A stretch of 64,000 nucleotides of DNA, taken from NCBI RefSeq assembly GCF_964204865.1, contig NC_135257.1, positions 4,774,001 to 4,838,000 on the forward strand. Reading direction: 5' to 3'. Below, one piece after another: positions 13,333-26,700 of this stretch; position 1 is the stretch's first letter, and each line of letters starts with the position of its first letter. Source of the stretch: Styela clava (lineage: Eukaryota; Chordata; Ascidiacea; Stolidobranchia; Styelidae). A program made the position numbers and the translations under genes. The notes under the pieces were generated by a model, which saw nothing but the letters and a program-made list of their open reading frames with translations, was not told the DNA's origin and made no database searches.

Positions 13333-13842
13333 ATGGCAAAATGCGGTCGAAGCGTGGTGGTAGATTGGGGATGGCAAAATGCGGTCGAATTGTGGTGGCA
13401 GATTAGGGATGGCGACGTTTGAGAAAGTGAAGGGCATGGTGTCAGTGTTACCGTACCGTACATCGGTACTGTCGGTACCGTACGAACATTTTAGGGTTCT
13501 TAAGTTTAGCATGTAGCCTGAATGTAACTGCATATGCCAGGATACGGTAATAAGTACCACCTACCGGTACGTACCGTAGTGAGTACCGGTATGTGGCCCA
13601 TTACAGCATTAATCTGCTAATGCTAATCCAGTCCCTGACGGCATGGGCTGCGTAGAGAATGGCAGTAGACAGAAAATAAGAGATTTAACATTCTTCTGGT
13701 CCAAATTAGGCTACTCTGGCAGTTGTTTTGGTGGTACTTACTTCGACCACATTTTGCCATCCCCAATTTGGCTTTTCGTCCCTATTTCGCCATCCCTAAT
13801 CTGCCACCTTTCGACCGTATTTCGCCATCCCCAATATGACTT
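13333..13842. repeat. Inverted repeat with internal sub-repeats (MITE-like)
   Basis: The left block (13333-13416) holds two tandem copies of a GGGGATGGCAAAATGCGGTC-type unit. The right block (about 13748-13842) holds three copies in the opposite orientation (CATTTTGCCATCCCCAAT type). Between them lies TACCGGTACC-rich sequence. The whole is probably a non-autonomous DNA transposon just downstream of the SLC7A4-like stop codon. It could form part of that gene's 3' UTR. Confidence 0.6.
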
Positions 13843-14788
13843 TCATGCTACCAACCCTCCTCCTAATTACCACCAAAGACACGCGAGAAAAATCACACTT
13901 GTACACCTATTAATATGTGTTTATTTCGCATATTAATGAATGATTGGACAGATAGTCCAAAGAATGAACGAGTTTACAAATATTCACATAATGAGTTGTA
14001 CGGATTGTTTAATTTCTGTATATATATGGCCTGACATATGTTCGTACAGCTAATCGATAGGAACGTGGTGATAGGGGTTTCGTTTGACTTCATATGAAAA
14101 GTCGTTACTACCACTGTGCTATTTGGAGCCTAAAAAGCGCCCCTACTAATCTTCAGAGTTTTTTCAAAGACAATAAAGTTTTTGATGTTGCACTTGGTGA
14201 AAGTGAAGGAATTCCAAACTACAAGTCGCAGTAGTGTAAACCTCGCACAAATGAAATTACTTGAACATGAATCGAAATTTTACATATTGTTGGTAAACTA
14301 AGAGTTCTATGGTGAGGCTATTAGGTTGATATTGTACTAAATTCTTGTTGGTATTAAATTTGGGAAAACTGGACTATCACCGCAAAGAACGGAAAATTTG
14401 ATTTCAAATTTTACTACTTAATGATTACAAGTGCGTTTCTCCTCGCATACATATGCAATTTACGTCACTGTCCCTGTCTACCAATCTAATAAAAGACATT
14501 CACGACAGGATCAATCCTCCACCAAATATATATCTTAAAATGAAAATTCTCATAACGGACGAAAGTTTATATATTGCATCATATTCATATGATTATTTTC
14601 TGTTATCGCTTGTATCTAACCTGAATTGTTATGTAATACAGTATTTTGTTCATAAAAGAATTCCTCTCGCCATTAGATAACTTTTCAGACCAATGAAAAC
14701 TCTAATACCAGTAGAATCATTTCAATTATAGCTTAGATTTGTAATATCAGAAGATGAAACTCGTATACTTCATATAAATGCTAAGATA
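13843..14788. other. Non-coding interval between convergent genes
   Basis: Separates the 3' ends of the plus-strand transporter and the minus-strand sulfotransferase. AT-rich, with no gene or clear repeat seen. No canonical AATAAA is visible near either stop codon. Confidence 0.4.
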
Positions 14789-17700
14789 TCAAAGCATGTA
14801 TGTAAATTTGATGTCCGTATGGCCAAGCTTTTCTTCTATTATTTTATCCATTAATTCAGACTGTGCAACGGTAAACGTCTCTTTCCATCCTCCAACCTGC
14901 CCTAAAATACATTTTATGTTTGCTATGTGACACAGGATCTGGCATTTTAATATTATTATCATTACAAAACAGCCGACGTCTCGCGAGACTAGTAATTCAA
15001 AAAACATTTGTGTGCTGATAATTTTTCTTACGAAAAAGTTGCAAGGGAAAGTACGAAACTTCGCACGTGGTTTGAAGATTTGTCAATGATGAATAAATTG
15101 AAAAGGGCTGTTTTGCAGTAAAGCATGTTTGAAAAAAACACAGTTACTGTGGAAGATAATAGTATATGTAAATATATTAACAAATTCTATGTGAAACTTC
15201 GGTTCTCTTTTACTTCTAATTAGTGTAAGCATGATATCTCAACTGAGATAAAGCATTATTACGAAACCTTCTCTGTAAATATCCTGTTAATTTAATTAAT
15301 GATTAATTTGTTTTTACCTTTTCTCATCATTGTCATGATATTCTGTACTTTCGCGAATTCACTTCTGCCTAATTCTGCATTTTTTTTCATGGCGCCAAAC
15401 GATGTAGATTCAGCAATCGCTGCTACTCTTTTATCTGTTATATCAACTTCCAAAAATGTAGCTAATCTTTGAATTTCCCTCTTAATATCCTTGTTGAGTA
15501 ATATATAATAATAATATTTATTAGGAAATAATATCAATAATTTACATAACTATATGGAAAGCAATTGCTTTAATTAAACTAATAACAATTGTTTTAGAGG
15601 CTATACACTCTTTAACGTATAAAAATGTTCCCGTAAATAAAATGAAACAGCGAAGTTGCAGAGAAAGCGATTGCCCACAACATTAACAACAAATTAGCTA
15701 AACGATCCATCGTTATACTTTGTGTCTACTGTCTAATAAATTAATAGCGCAAATTAAAAGATGGGTCTGTGTTGAAATTTATGATATTGACGATTAAAAC
15801 AACACTTATTCTTGGTAGTCGCCCTGTGCTTGTATCTGATTTAGGCGTGTGAAAAATATAAGCTGCTAACCGAGTGAGAAGTTGCCTACATATTACTAAC
15901 CTTTTTCATATTTTCAAATATTAGAAACATGACGTTACTATCACCTTTGTGCTTATTCCACCCCAGCAAAAATTCAGGATACCATTCACCCGGTTTTGTT
16001 ATAAGAGGGTGCTTGCCTGAAAGAAAGACAAGTCACGAAAAGCATACAATTCAAGATCAAAACAAGAATACTATCGCATTTCATGTTTTGGCTCTCTATA
16101 GTTCAGGGTAACTCAACCAGCGGTCCAAATATTAAATTTGAGCTGCACATGCTTCTTGATTTTGAAAACAAGCCATGTAGTCCACTTCATATCTATTATT
16201 ACCTGCTACCTGTATTTTATAGTCGTGTTACGATTTTAGCTACAATATTACCTTGCACGTAATCTGACAAAAATTGATTCCAATCGCTGCTTAACACGTC
16301 ACGCACCGAATCAAAATGATGATTTTTCGAAAAGTGATACCAAGAAACCGCTTGATCTTTTGGATTTCTCACAAGAACAACAACCTTTAGACATAGAAAA
16401 AGAAAGTAAATTTGTTATGACAAAAACAATATATGGATTTCTACTTCTTATATAGTATAAATTTCAGCCTCATTGTTAATGTGAGTTATACGCATGAAGC
16501 ATAATAAAAAATGTGCTGTTGAACCAGAAATTGCTTCAGTGAGATACCATATTTTAAGTCAATAGGAAGGCCATTGCGTAATAATGAAGTAGCTCTACCA
16601 ATCGAATATCGTGCTAGATTTTTGTGGCCGATTTTATACACGAGATCTTTGTTCAAAGTATATATATATATAATCAACTTAAGGTAGGTTATGTCAATGA
16701 ATAACTAACGAAGAACATTCATTAAACTATGAAATGGAGATAATTTGAAAAAAATTATAGAGATATGGCAAGGCAACAAAACTTGTGATGCGGCTAATCT
16801 TAGTCGCCACATCAGTGATAACTCCTGATTTCGGTCTGAGAGGTGCGTTGTTTGTCTTGTATTCAAAATTGTAGATTTAATACCTTTCCGTTTTTCTTTT
16901 TTAACTTGTCGATGTTTATCAATTCAGCCGGAAGATGAGTTGCAAATAGCTTACGTGGTAAAGGTAGGTGCTCCATCAGATCAAGCTTTTCAGCTGCATA
17001 AAAATATATTCAATCATTATGCTATTAGTTCTGTGTAAAATCAATCAAGAGATATATTAAAATTTAAGTTACTCACCCTTCCAAATTTCTAGCATTGACA
17101 ACGCTGGAGGTATCGACTTAGAAATAGCATCGAGCTTTTCATCTTGCCCGTAAAATATTTGGCGAATAATTTCGGCCGTCCAATTAGTTCCTAGAATGAC
17201 AATTTTAATATAAACTAAAATTGTTGAAAATTTAATTTTAATAGTTCAAAATTTAAACTAAAATTTTTATATAGCTCAACATGGTTCAAGCAACATGCGA
17301 CGATATTGAAATATTTAAAACTAAGCAGTGTTATTTACTGAAGCAAGTGTTTGTTTCAAAGATCACATTCTGTTAAATTGAATACACCAATACCTGCATA
17401 GAACGAAGGCCTAATTTCGAAATATTTACCACACAATTTTGTGTGTGTGTGTAATATGAAAATATATGGCGCTTTCAACAATTTAAGTCTTTTGCGCAAG
17501 ATAATTTGAACCAAACTTTTTATATGCCTATAGTACTCTCTTGGTGTACTTAATCGCGGCATTTCATCTTAAGTGTGTGTCTTTCATTTCTATATGCACG
17601 ACAGTTCATTAGAAAATGTTATACTGTCACTGAAACATTACAGCAATCGCAAAGTCCATTATTATGGCATCCTATTTTTTGTAATTTGTTGGAACCAGTT

Positions 17701-20700
17701 CTCTCTCCGATTAAGCGTGTGCCCATGTATGTTATATATATCGCGCATATGGGCTATTCCAAGTGACACTACAGGACAATTCCAGAAATTTTGCATGTTG
17801 TTGGATGCAATATATTTTCAGCTACATGTTTTGTTTCATTGTTCAATCAGTTGCTTTATTGAATATGTAAAAAATTGCACAAAAGTTACACCCAAGACTT
17901 ACTTGTAGATACAAACAATATAGTAAAATATAGCGTGACACTACAGGACGGCAAATCCACCATGCAATAACAGTACGTTGTGTTGTGCTGTAAATTTTTG
18001 CAATGGTACAGCAGGAGCCCATAATATTTTCTGGTGGAGTAGCTGAACGACCCCTCTATGTGTTGCTCAAGTTACTTAATGTAACACTGTAAATCCATGC
18101 CAACAATGTGCATATTGTATGTGACACGACAGGACGTGACACAACAGGACATTTTTCCGCTTCGGAATAGTGGCCTCTATTATCTCTTAAAATTCTGGAA
18201 TTAAATCGTTAAATGGGTGAAGAAATGTCCTACAGCACTGCAAACATTTAAACTTTAACTTAAATCCAGTGCGTCAATTTCATATGAAATAACTGTACCA
18301 TACAATCAAACACTTTGTGTCAGGAATCATCACAAAATATGTCAATATACCAAAATTTCTACATTTCAGGCCATTTTTTATAAACCATCAAAAACCTGAA
18401 ATTTTAAATTGTTCGATGAAATGAATGCAGTCCAATAATATTCCAATGTCTTTTGATATCAAAAAAAAAAAAAATACTTTCACTACACTTTTCAAAAAAA
18501 ATGATGGAATTCAACTTTTGCTTGGAATGGCCCATATACCGTTCATATCAATCAATCAATCAATCAATCAATCGTTTATTTTGTCATCACAAAAAAAACA
18601 CGTTCAAAAATAAAGTGACATAATGAATAAATTACAGTACTAATCATGTTTTTGCGTGACCGGAGTCGCGAGGGACCTAAGAAGGTCTTCAAGCAGCGAC
18701 ACCTACAGCGCTACAGGTTAGAATAAACATAATTAAATGAGGGATAAAATGAATAAATCCTAGGAATAAGTCACAACTGATACAATTACAGCGACATTCG
18801 AAATGTATGCGATTATGACACAGTAAAACAGAAAATGTAACTTTCACGGAATAATTACTAACAACTAATAAAAACGCGAGGAAAGCAAGATAAAAGCACA
18901 GAAAAAATATAGGAATGTAAGTTTGGCGGAATATGCAACTAAAAGCAATATAAGGCAAACAGTAAATCGAAAATATTTACAGCAAATGCAATTTAGGAGA
19001 CACTTACGAAAAATTGATAAGGTCTAATGAGGAATACAAACAAACTATTACATCTATATAATGTACATAATAAAGAGGAAAAGATAAAACGGCCTGGTCA
19101 TTGAAAATAATAGCGAACGTAGGTTAAGGGCAATAAGCTATCGCTCTCCACTCTGAACGATTTTTGAATCAACTATTAATGTAGTAGATACTCTCGGATT
19201 CCGACTCCTTGCACCTATTTTCGTTCGGGTTGATTGACGTTAGCCAGTGTAGGCCAGATCGTTACGGTAATAAAAAGTAAGCGATCTTAGTAGAAATTTC
19301 AATGGTTACCGGTGGCGGTACCCGTACTGGTATAAGAGGAGAGATATTCACCGATATATTTATTTTTCAGGTCTCTTTTAAAAGTGCAATATGCTAGGGA
19401 TCTAATGGTATTAGGTAAAGCGTTCCACAGTTTCACACCTATATATTTAATGGATTTCTGTGTTCTGCTCGAGGAGTACCTTGGGACATGGAATGAACCT
19501 GATGAAGCCGATCTGGTAGAGTAGGAATGGATATTACTCTGCTTCGTAAAAAATTCGGTGAATGCCATGGGAAGTTTGTCATCAAAGTACTGGTGCATGA
19601 GTTATCACATGCTTGTTCTTTGCGTAAACTTCGTTTCAAAGATTTTACCTTTGACTTTTACCTACCGTACCATGTTTCGTACGGGACAACACTAAAAGGC
19701 TGAAGGAAGAAACGGATGAAGTGGAGGGAAAACGGAAGTTGAAGTGTTCCCAAAGGTGAAAAATTAAAAAACACTAAAAGGCTGAACACTAAAAGGAAGA
19801 AGTGGATGAAATTTCTTCCGACGGGTAATTAGGTGGCTGAAGTCACTAAAAAGCTGAACACTAAAAGGAAGAGGTGGATGAAATTTCTTCCGACGAATAA
19901 TGAGGTGGTTGAAGTCACTAAAAAGCTGAACTCTAAAAAGAAGAAGTGGATGAAATTTCTTCCGACGAATAATGAGGTGGTTGAAGTCACTAAAAAGCTG
20001 AACACTAATAGGAAGAAGTGGATGAAATTTTTTCCGACGAATAATAAGGTGATTGACGTCACTAAAAAGCTGAACAGTAAAAGGAAGAAGTTGATGAAAT
20101 TTCTTCCGACGAATAATGAGGTAGTTGAAGTCACTAAAAAGCTGAACACTAAAAGGAAGAAATGGATGAAATTTCTTCCGACGAATAATGAGGTGGTTGA
20201 AGTCACTAAAAAGCTGAACACTAAAAGGAAGAAATGGATGAAATTTCTTCCGACGGATAATGAGGTGGCGGAGGTCACTGAAAAGCTGAATACTAAGAGG
20301 AAGAAGTGGATGAAATTTCTTCCGACGAATAATGAGGTGGTTGAAGTCACTAAAAAGCTGAACACTAAAAGGAAGCAGTGGATGAAATTTCTTCCGACGA
20401 ATAATGAGGTGGTTGAAGTCACTAAAAAGCTGAACACTAAAAGGAAGAAGTTGATGAAATTTCTTCCGACGAATAATGAGGTGGTTGAAGTCACTAAAAA
20501 GCTGAACAGTAAAAGGAAGAAGTTGATGAAATTTCTTCCGGCGAATAATGAGGTGGTTGAAGTCACTAAAAAGCTGAACACTAAAAGGAAGAAATGGATG
20601 AAATTTCTTCCGACGGATAATGAGGTGGCGGAGGTCACTGAAAAGCTGAACACTAAAAGGAAGCAGTGGATGAAATTTCTTCCGACAAATAATGAGGTGG

Positions 20701-23700
20701 TTGAAGTCACTAAAAAGCTGAACAGTGAAAGGAAGAAGTTGATGAAATTTCTTCCGGCGAATAATGAGGTGGTTGAAGTCACTAAAAAGCTGAACAGTAA
20801 AAGGAAGAAGTTGATGAAATTTCTTCCGGCGAATAATGAGGTGGCGGAAGTCACTGAAAAGCTGAACACTAAAAGGAAGAAGTGGATGAAATTTCTTCCG
20901 ACGGGTGGTGAGGTGGCTGAAGTCACTAAAAATCGAAACACTATAAGGAAGAAGTACGTTAGGGTTAGATGATATTTTGTCTTATCAATTTTGAGGCGGT
21001 TGAAGTCACTGAAATACCGAACATTGGGAGAGTTAAATAGCCAAAACATATCCCGACGGAAGTGAGATTGGATGAAGACCCTGAAAGCGGACTGATGAGT
21101 AGGCATGCCCTTTTTAGATTTATGAATTGAATCGATTCAAATCGCAATTTTTTCGAATCTGATTTACGCGATTCGAAAGGAAGAGAGCCATTTAGCGAAG
21201 AAAAACAAACACTCCAAATAACACCAATTGCAAGACGGGAATGTAAATGAATTTTTCGTTATTTACTTTTATTGATCTGCCTTCATTCATTTTCATGTTC
21301 AGCGCAACACACCCTGATCATCACTCGAGATGCTGACGTGCTGTGTGGGTAATTAATTTCCTTCAATCTGTCAATCGAGTATTCCACTGAATGACCTAAG
21401 TTTCTATCACACGCAAATTTAAATGGATCGTATACCCGAAAGTTCGTTGCAATTTTGTTAAAAATATGCAACAGCACACCTTCTCTGCGACTAAGTTATG
21501 GTACGCCTTGACATGAATTGATAAACGATCAGATACCGACTTCTAGAAAACATTTAATTTTGATTGAAATTTAATTTAAACTTCGTTGAAATTGAAATAT
21601 TGGTACTACTGAAGTATGCGCACCAAGATGTCGCACAACCTGATCCCTAACCTCGTACACCAGTGATTTTCAACCTTTTTTGTATCGCGGAACATTTTTT
21701 TTATTCTAAAATTGTGACGGAACACCAAATGAGATTTTTGGAAATAAACTATATTATGCAATTAACTGACATCGATCATTTCGGAAAAAAATAAATTAAC
21801 GAGATTAATATTAGCTTGTCAACTTCAGCTGGAAAAGACGTTACACATATTCCGATTCAGAGCTACCGATGAGCTAGGAACAGAAATGGTATTTTAATGT
21901 AATATCTGGGCCTGTTTCGATGAGTTTCAATTTTTTATTCTGGCTGGAATTTAATTGAGAGAGACAAACACGCAGCTCTTTCTCGACGACTCTCAATTTT
22001 TCGTGTTTTTATACTCTTATGGCGGCCAAGAAAAGGGTGGGCAAAATCGAATATTTTTTTCGAATCAAATAATTCGAATATTCTTAACAAATACCGAATA
22101 GTCCAATACCGACTATTTTTATACGCAGCAGGGTCCAGAACGTCGGAGGTAGATTTGGAAATTAATAGAAACATTGAAAATCGGCAACAAAGCCTGAACG
22201 TTTTTAAATTCCCGCCATTTGTTCTTCCGCACAGCTATTAATTTCCGTGGGTCGGCGGAGATCGAGATTTCATATTATTGATATAACTATGAGTTCACAT
22301 CAGCGACAGATTTTAATGACATTACGGAGTGATTTCAAAGCCAAATTAATTGTATTTTGATATTTATCTTTTGCGCCGACTCTGATCTAACTTATCGCCG
22401 TTTGCAAATTAAACGTCCCAGTTTTAAGCAAATAATATTATCATTATCGTCAACGGGATGCACACATTTATTATTAAGACGACAATTGACTTTCTTAGGC
22501 TCAGTGTTATTTTCGAAAAAAATCAATTTGATACTGTGATTAGATAAATCTGTGAAGCTGTGATTGCGTGAATAAAGAATGTTGATTTAAAATCTGAAAT
22601 AAAGGCATTTCTACGTTGTCGTTTGGCAGCACTCTTGAACGATATTTTACATACGCGACCTGATACCAAAAAATTGTAAACAATTTTGTGCCCAAGTGCT
22701 TTTCGTACCTAGTAGAAGGGAAGACGCTAATTATAATTAATCACCTCAAGTCACCATTTATTTTACAACAAATCAATACCCCGACCAATATCATAGCTAA
22801 TATCGTTACCGGGAAATTCATAATTTTATTTACGGAATTTGCAAATTCAACACTCCACTTGACGATTTTGATGATGCCACGCCCTAATTAATACTGCAAG
22901 AAAAGCTTCAAAATGCAACAAATGTAGTCAATTCCGATGATGACTCCATCCATGGTCGAGTATAATGTTCACATTTTTGAAACATTATTTGGTCAAGGAT
23001 GAAATGGATCACTAAAAATACACGCCGAGCTATTAGAAAGTCCATTAAAAGAAAGTATGGCCTGTCATTTCTTATCTGGTTATATGTTTTTATACCGGCT
23101 TTTCAAAACTCTGACTCGCCATTTTCAAATCTATGCTATTTATATGGTACTCCCGTGGTATGTGAACCAAGATGGCGGACACACGAACGTAGTATGTGTA
23201 CCAAGTTAGGGTCAGGCCATAACTTCAGGTACGAATACTATAGGAGTCACCTGGCTAGTCCCCGAACTCGTAATAGAACTAAAATGAGGAAAATTTGAAC
23301 AAAATTTTGGCCTAACCTGGTACACATACTACGTTCTGGTGTCCAACGTCTTGGTTTGCATATTACAGGAGTACCAATTATATAACTCGAATTTTCTGAC
23401 GACCTATAATTGCCGTTTTCACCATGTATCGAAAACGTCTTTGTAACTCTTAATTTCCGAAAATGATTTTCTATTCGGGTCATGCATGCGGAGGCTGGTA
23501 ACTTTATTTTAGATATCTTATTTGGGTTGACGTTTCTACATTTACGGACTAGTGTCGGCACGCTTTTTGCAAAATAACAGTGGAAGCCGAGGGTGAATTC
23601 TCGCGTAATCCAAGCGATCGATTTACCGGCGTGAATTCCGTGCCCAAGCAAAGCGGTACAGATTATGTGGTATTGTACATACGAACAGTAAAATGGCATT

Positions 23701-26700
23701 CGAATATTTTAATATTGTATTCGCTATTCGAATATTTTGCACAGCCCTAGACCGGCCATGCTTAAAAAACTCATTTCGCAAAGATAGGTAGTAGAAAATG
23801 ATAGCAAGATTGGAAGCGGTTGTGAACAGCGCTTTGTGAAATTTATATAAATCCATCAGTTATGACGTCATAATACTGCAAAAAAAGCAATTTTCCGCAG
23901 AACGCCCGGAGGTCTCTCGCCGGTTGAAAATCAATGATCTATAGCAGTGGCCGGCAACCTTTTTTCAGTAACGGACCGGTAAAGCCTGACCAAAATTTTG
24001 GCGGACCACCTTTATACAAACGAACTAATCTAATAAATAATATGCGTTAGAAAATGTATGTTGACAATTCATTCAAAAACGAAGGTGATACTATTCACGT
24101 AACGTATTTCTTACGTTAAACCCACTTCGATCTTTCGTTTTTGTAATTGCCATTTTAAAAACCCAACCTCACATGAAGATAACAATGGCATTGTACGTTT
24201 TCATGTCACCTTTCTGCGGACCGGTAGTGACCTTTCCGCGGACCGGCGATGGGCCGCGGCCCGGTGGTTGCCGACTACTGATCTATAGTATATGAAGGAA
24301 TTTGCATACAATAAACAATGGAATAACTGTTATCTACAACATGACTATATTACCATGCATTTAATGTTTGCAGATTACTGCGATATATTTTTATATACCA
24401 TTAGTTACGTTATCAGAATTAAATTAATACGGCAAGCATTTAAAATAGTGCTATCGGTCATAGATTTGAACATTTTGCGCAACACAAAATCATCCTAGTA
24501 AAAAATACTTTTAAATACCAACCATTATCCAAATTATTTGCAAAAAGCGGGATAAAGTATAAATTATATTTCTGACTTGCGACAATTTTTTCGTGAGTAC
24601 GTAAATACGAATGGATTTTTTATATTGGGGCACTTCAATGTCCGCATATATATCTTTTATTATTTTATAAATACGAAAATATGTATCAAGAATTAATTAT
24701 AATCGGGCAGTTTACCACACATTTTAAGTCCATGGATCGCCGTAAATACGAAAATAGGAATCAAAAATTAATAATAATCGCGCAGTTGACCACACATCTA
24801 TGTACATAGATTGCCGTGATATTGTGCCCGAATATAATTTATTTTTGATTCCGTATTTCATTCCTTGAACTTAATATCTGTTTTTATAAATTTTGCAAGC
24901 AGTTCACGCACGAAGACTTTGAATAATGATGTATTAGTCAAATCGAAGTCCTGTTAGACCACTGGTTCTCAACCAATGGGCCCTGGGCCACTGGTAAGCC
25001 TCAGAGGCATTTTGAGGTGGGCCACAAACATATTATAAATTACAAGGTTTGTTGATCTAGAACAGCTAGATATGAAAATATATATATATTAATTTGCACA
25101 TTACATCAAAATTAAAAAGAATATAACGAGAATGTCATGGCCTTCAATTCGCCAGGCTCGAACTGAGCATAACAGATAAAAAATTACCAAAAAACGAATC
25201 CACGAGGACATTGTCTTATAAATACGAACAGAACAAACATTAAATTGCCCAATTCCTAATATATTAAATTTTCAAGTATTCCTCACTATCCGTCGGAAGA
25301 AATTTCATCCACTTCTTCCTTTTAGTGTTCATCTTTTTAGTGACTTTAACCACCTTATTAATCGCCGGAAGAAATTTCATTCACTTCTTTCTTTTACTGT
25401 TCATCTTTTTAGTGACTTCAACCACCTCATTATTCGTCGGAAGAAACTTTATTCACTTCTTCTTTTTAGTGTACAGTTTTTAGTGACTTCAACCACCTCA
25501 TTATTCGTCGGAAATTTTTTTATTCACTTCTCCCTTTTGGTGTTCAGCTTTTTAGTGACTTCGACCACCTCATTATTCGTCGGAAAAAATTTCATCCACT
25601 TCTTCCTTTTAGTGTTCAGCTTTTTAGTGACGTCAATCACCTTATTATTCGTCGGAAAAAATTTCATTCGCTTCTTCCTTTTAGTGTTCAGCTTTTTAGT
25701 GACGTCAATCACCTTATTATTCGTCGGAAAAAATTTCATTCACTTCTTCTTTTTAGTGTTCAGCTTTTTAGTGACTTAAACCACCTCATTATTCGTCGGA
25801 AGAAATTTCATCCACTTCTTCCTTTTAGTGTTCAGCTTTTTAGTGACTTCGACCACCTCATTATTCGTCGGAAAAAATTTCATCCACTTCTTCCTTTTAG
25901 TGTTCAGCTTTTTAGTGACTTCAACCACCTCATTATTCGTCGGAAGAAATTTCATCCACTTCTTCCTTTTAGTGTTCAGCTTTTTAGTGACTTCGACCAC
26001 CTCATTATTCGTCGGAAAAAATTTCATCCACTTCTTCTCCACTTCCTTTTAGTGTTCAGCTTTTTAGTGACTTCAACCACCTCATTATTCGTAGAAAGAA
26101 ATTTCATCCACTTCTTCCTTTTAGTGTTCAGCTTTTTAGTGACTTCGACCACCTCATTATTCGTCGAAAGAAATTTCATCCACTTCTTCCTTTTAGTGTT
26201 CAGCTTTTTAGTGACTTCAACCACCTCATTATTCGTCGGAAAAAATTTCATCCACTTCTTCCTTTTAGTGTTCAGCTTTTTAGTGACTTCGACCACCTCA
26301 TTATTCGTCGGAAAAAATTTCATCCACTTCTTCTCCACTTCCTTTTAGTGTTCAGCTTTTTAGTGACTTCAACCACCTCATTATTCGTAGAAAGAAATTT
26401 CATCCACTTCTTCCTTTTAGTGTTCAGCTTTTTAGTGACTTCGACCACCTCATTATTCGTCGAAAGAAATTTCATCCACTTCTTCCTTTTAGTGTTCAGC
26501 TTTTTAGTGACTTCAACCACCTCATTATTCGTCGGAAGAAATTTCATCCACTTCTTCCTTTTAGTGTTCAGCTTTTTAGTGACTTCGACCACCTCATTAT
26601 TCGTCGGAAAAAATTTCATCCACTTCTTCCTTTTAGTGTTCAGCTTTTTAGTGACTTCGACCACCTCATTATTCGTCGGAAAAAATTTCATCCACTTCTT

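Noticed and set aside
18547..18573. ATCA-type simple repeat as a stand-alone microsatellite
   Set aside because: It sits exactly at the 3' end of LINE sequence and is better read as that element's tail.
19829..21106. 425-codon minus-strand frame with hydrophobic repeats, looking like a multi-TM protein
   Set aside because: It is the antisense of the 72-bp minisatellite; openness follows from a repeat length divisible by three, and there is no evidence of selection.
23247..23699. 150-codon minus-strand frame in the centre of the Foldback-like element
   Set aside because: It overlaps two copies of the hairpin repeat family and has no transposase-like motif.
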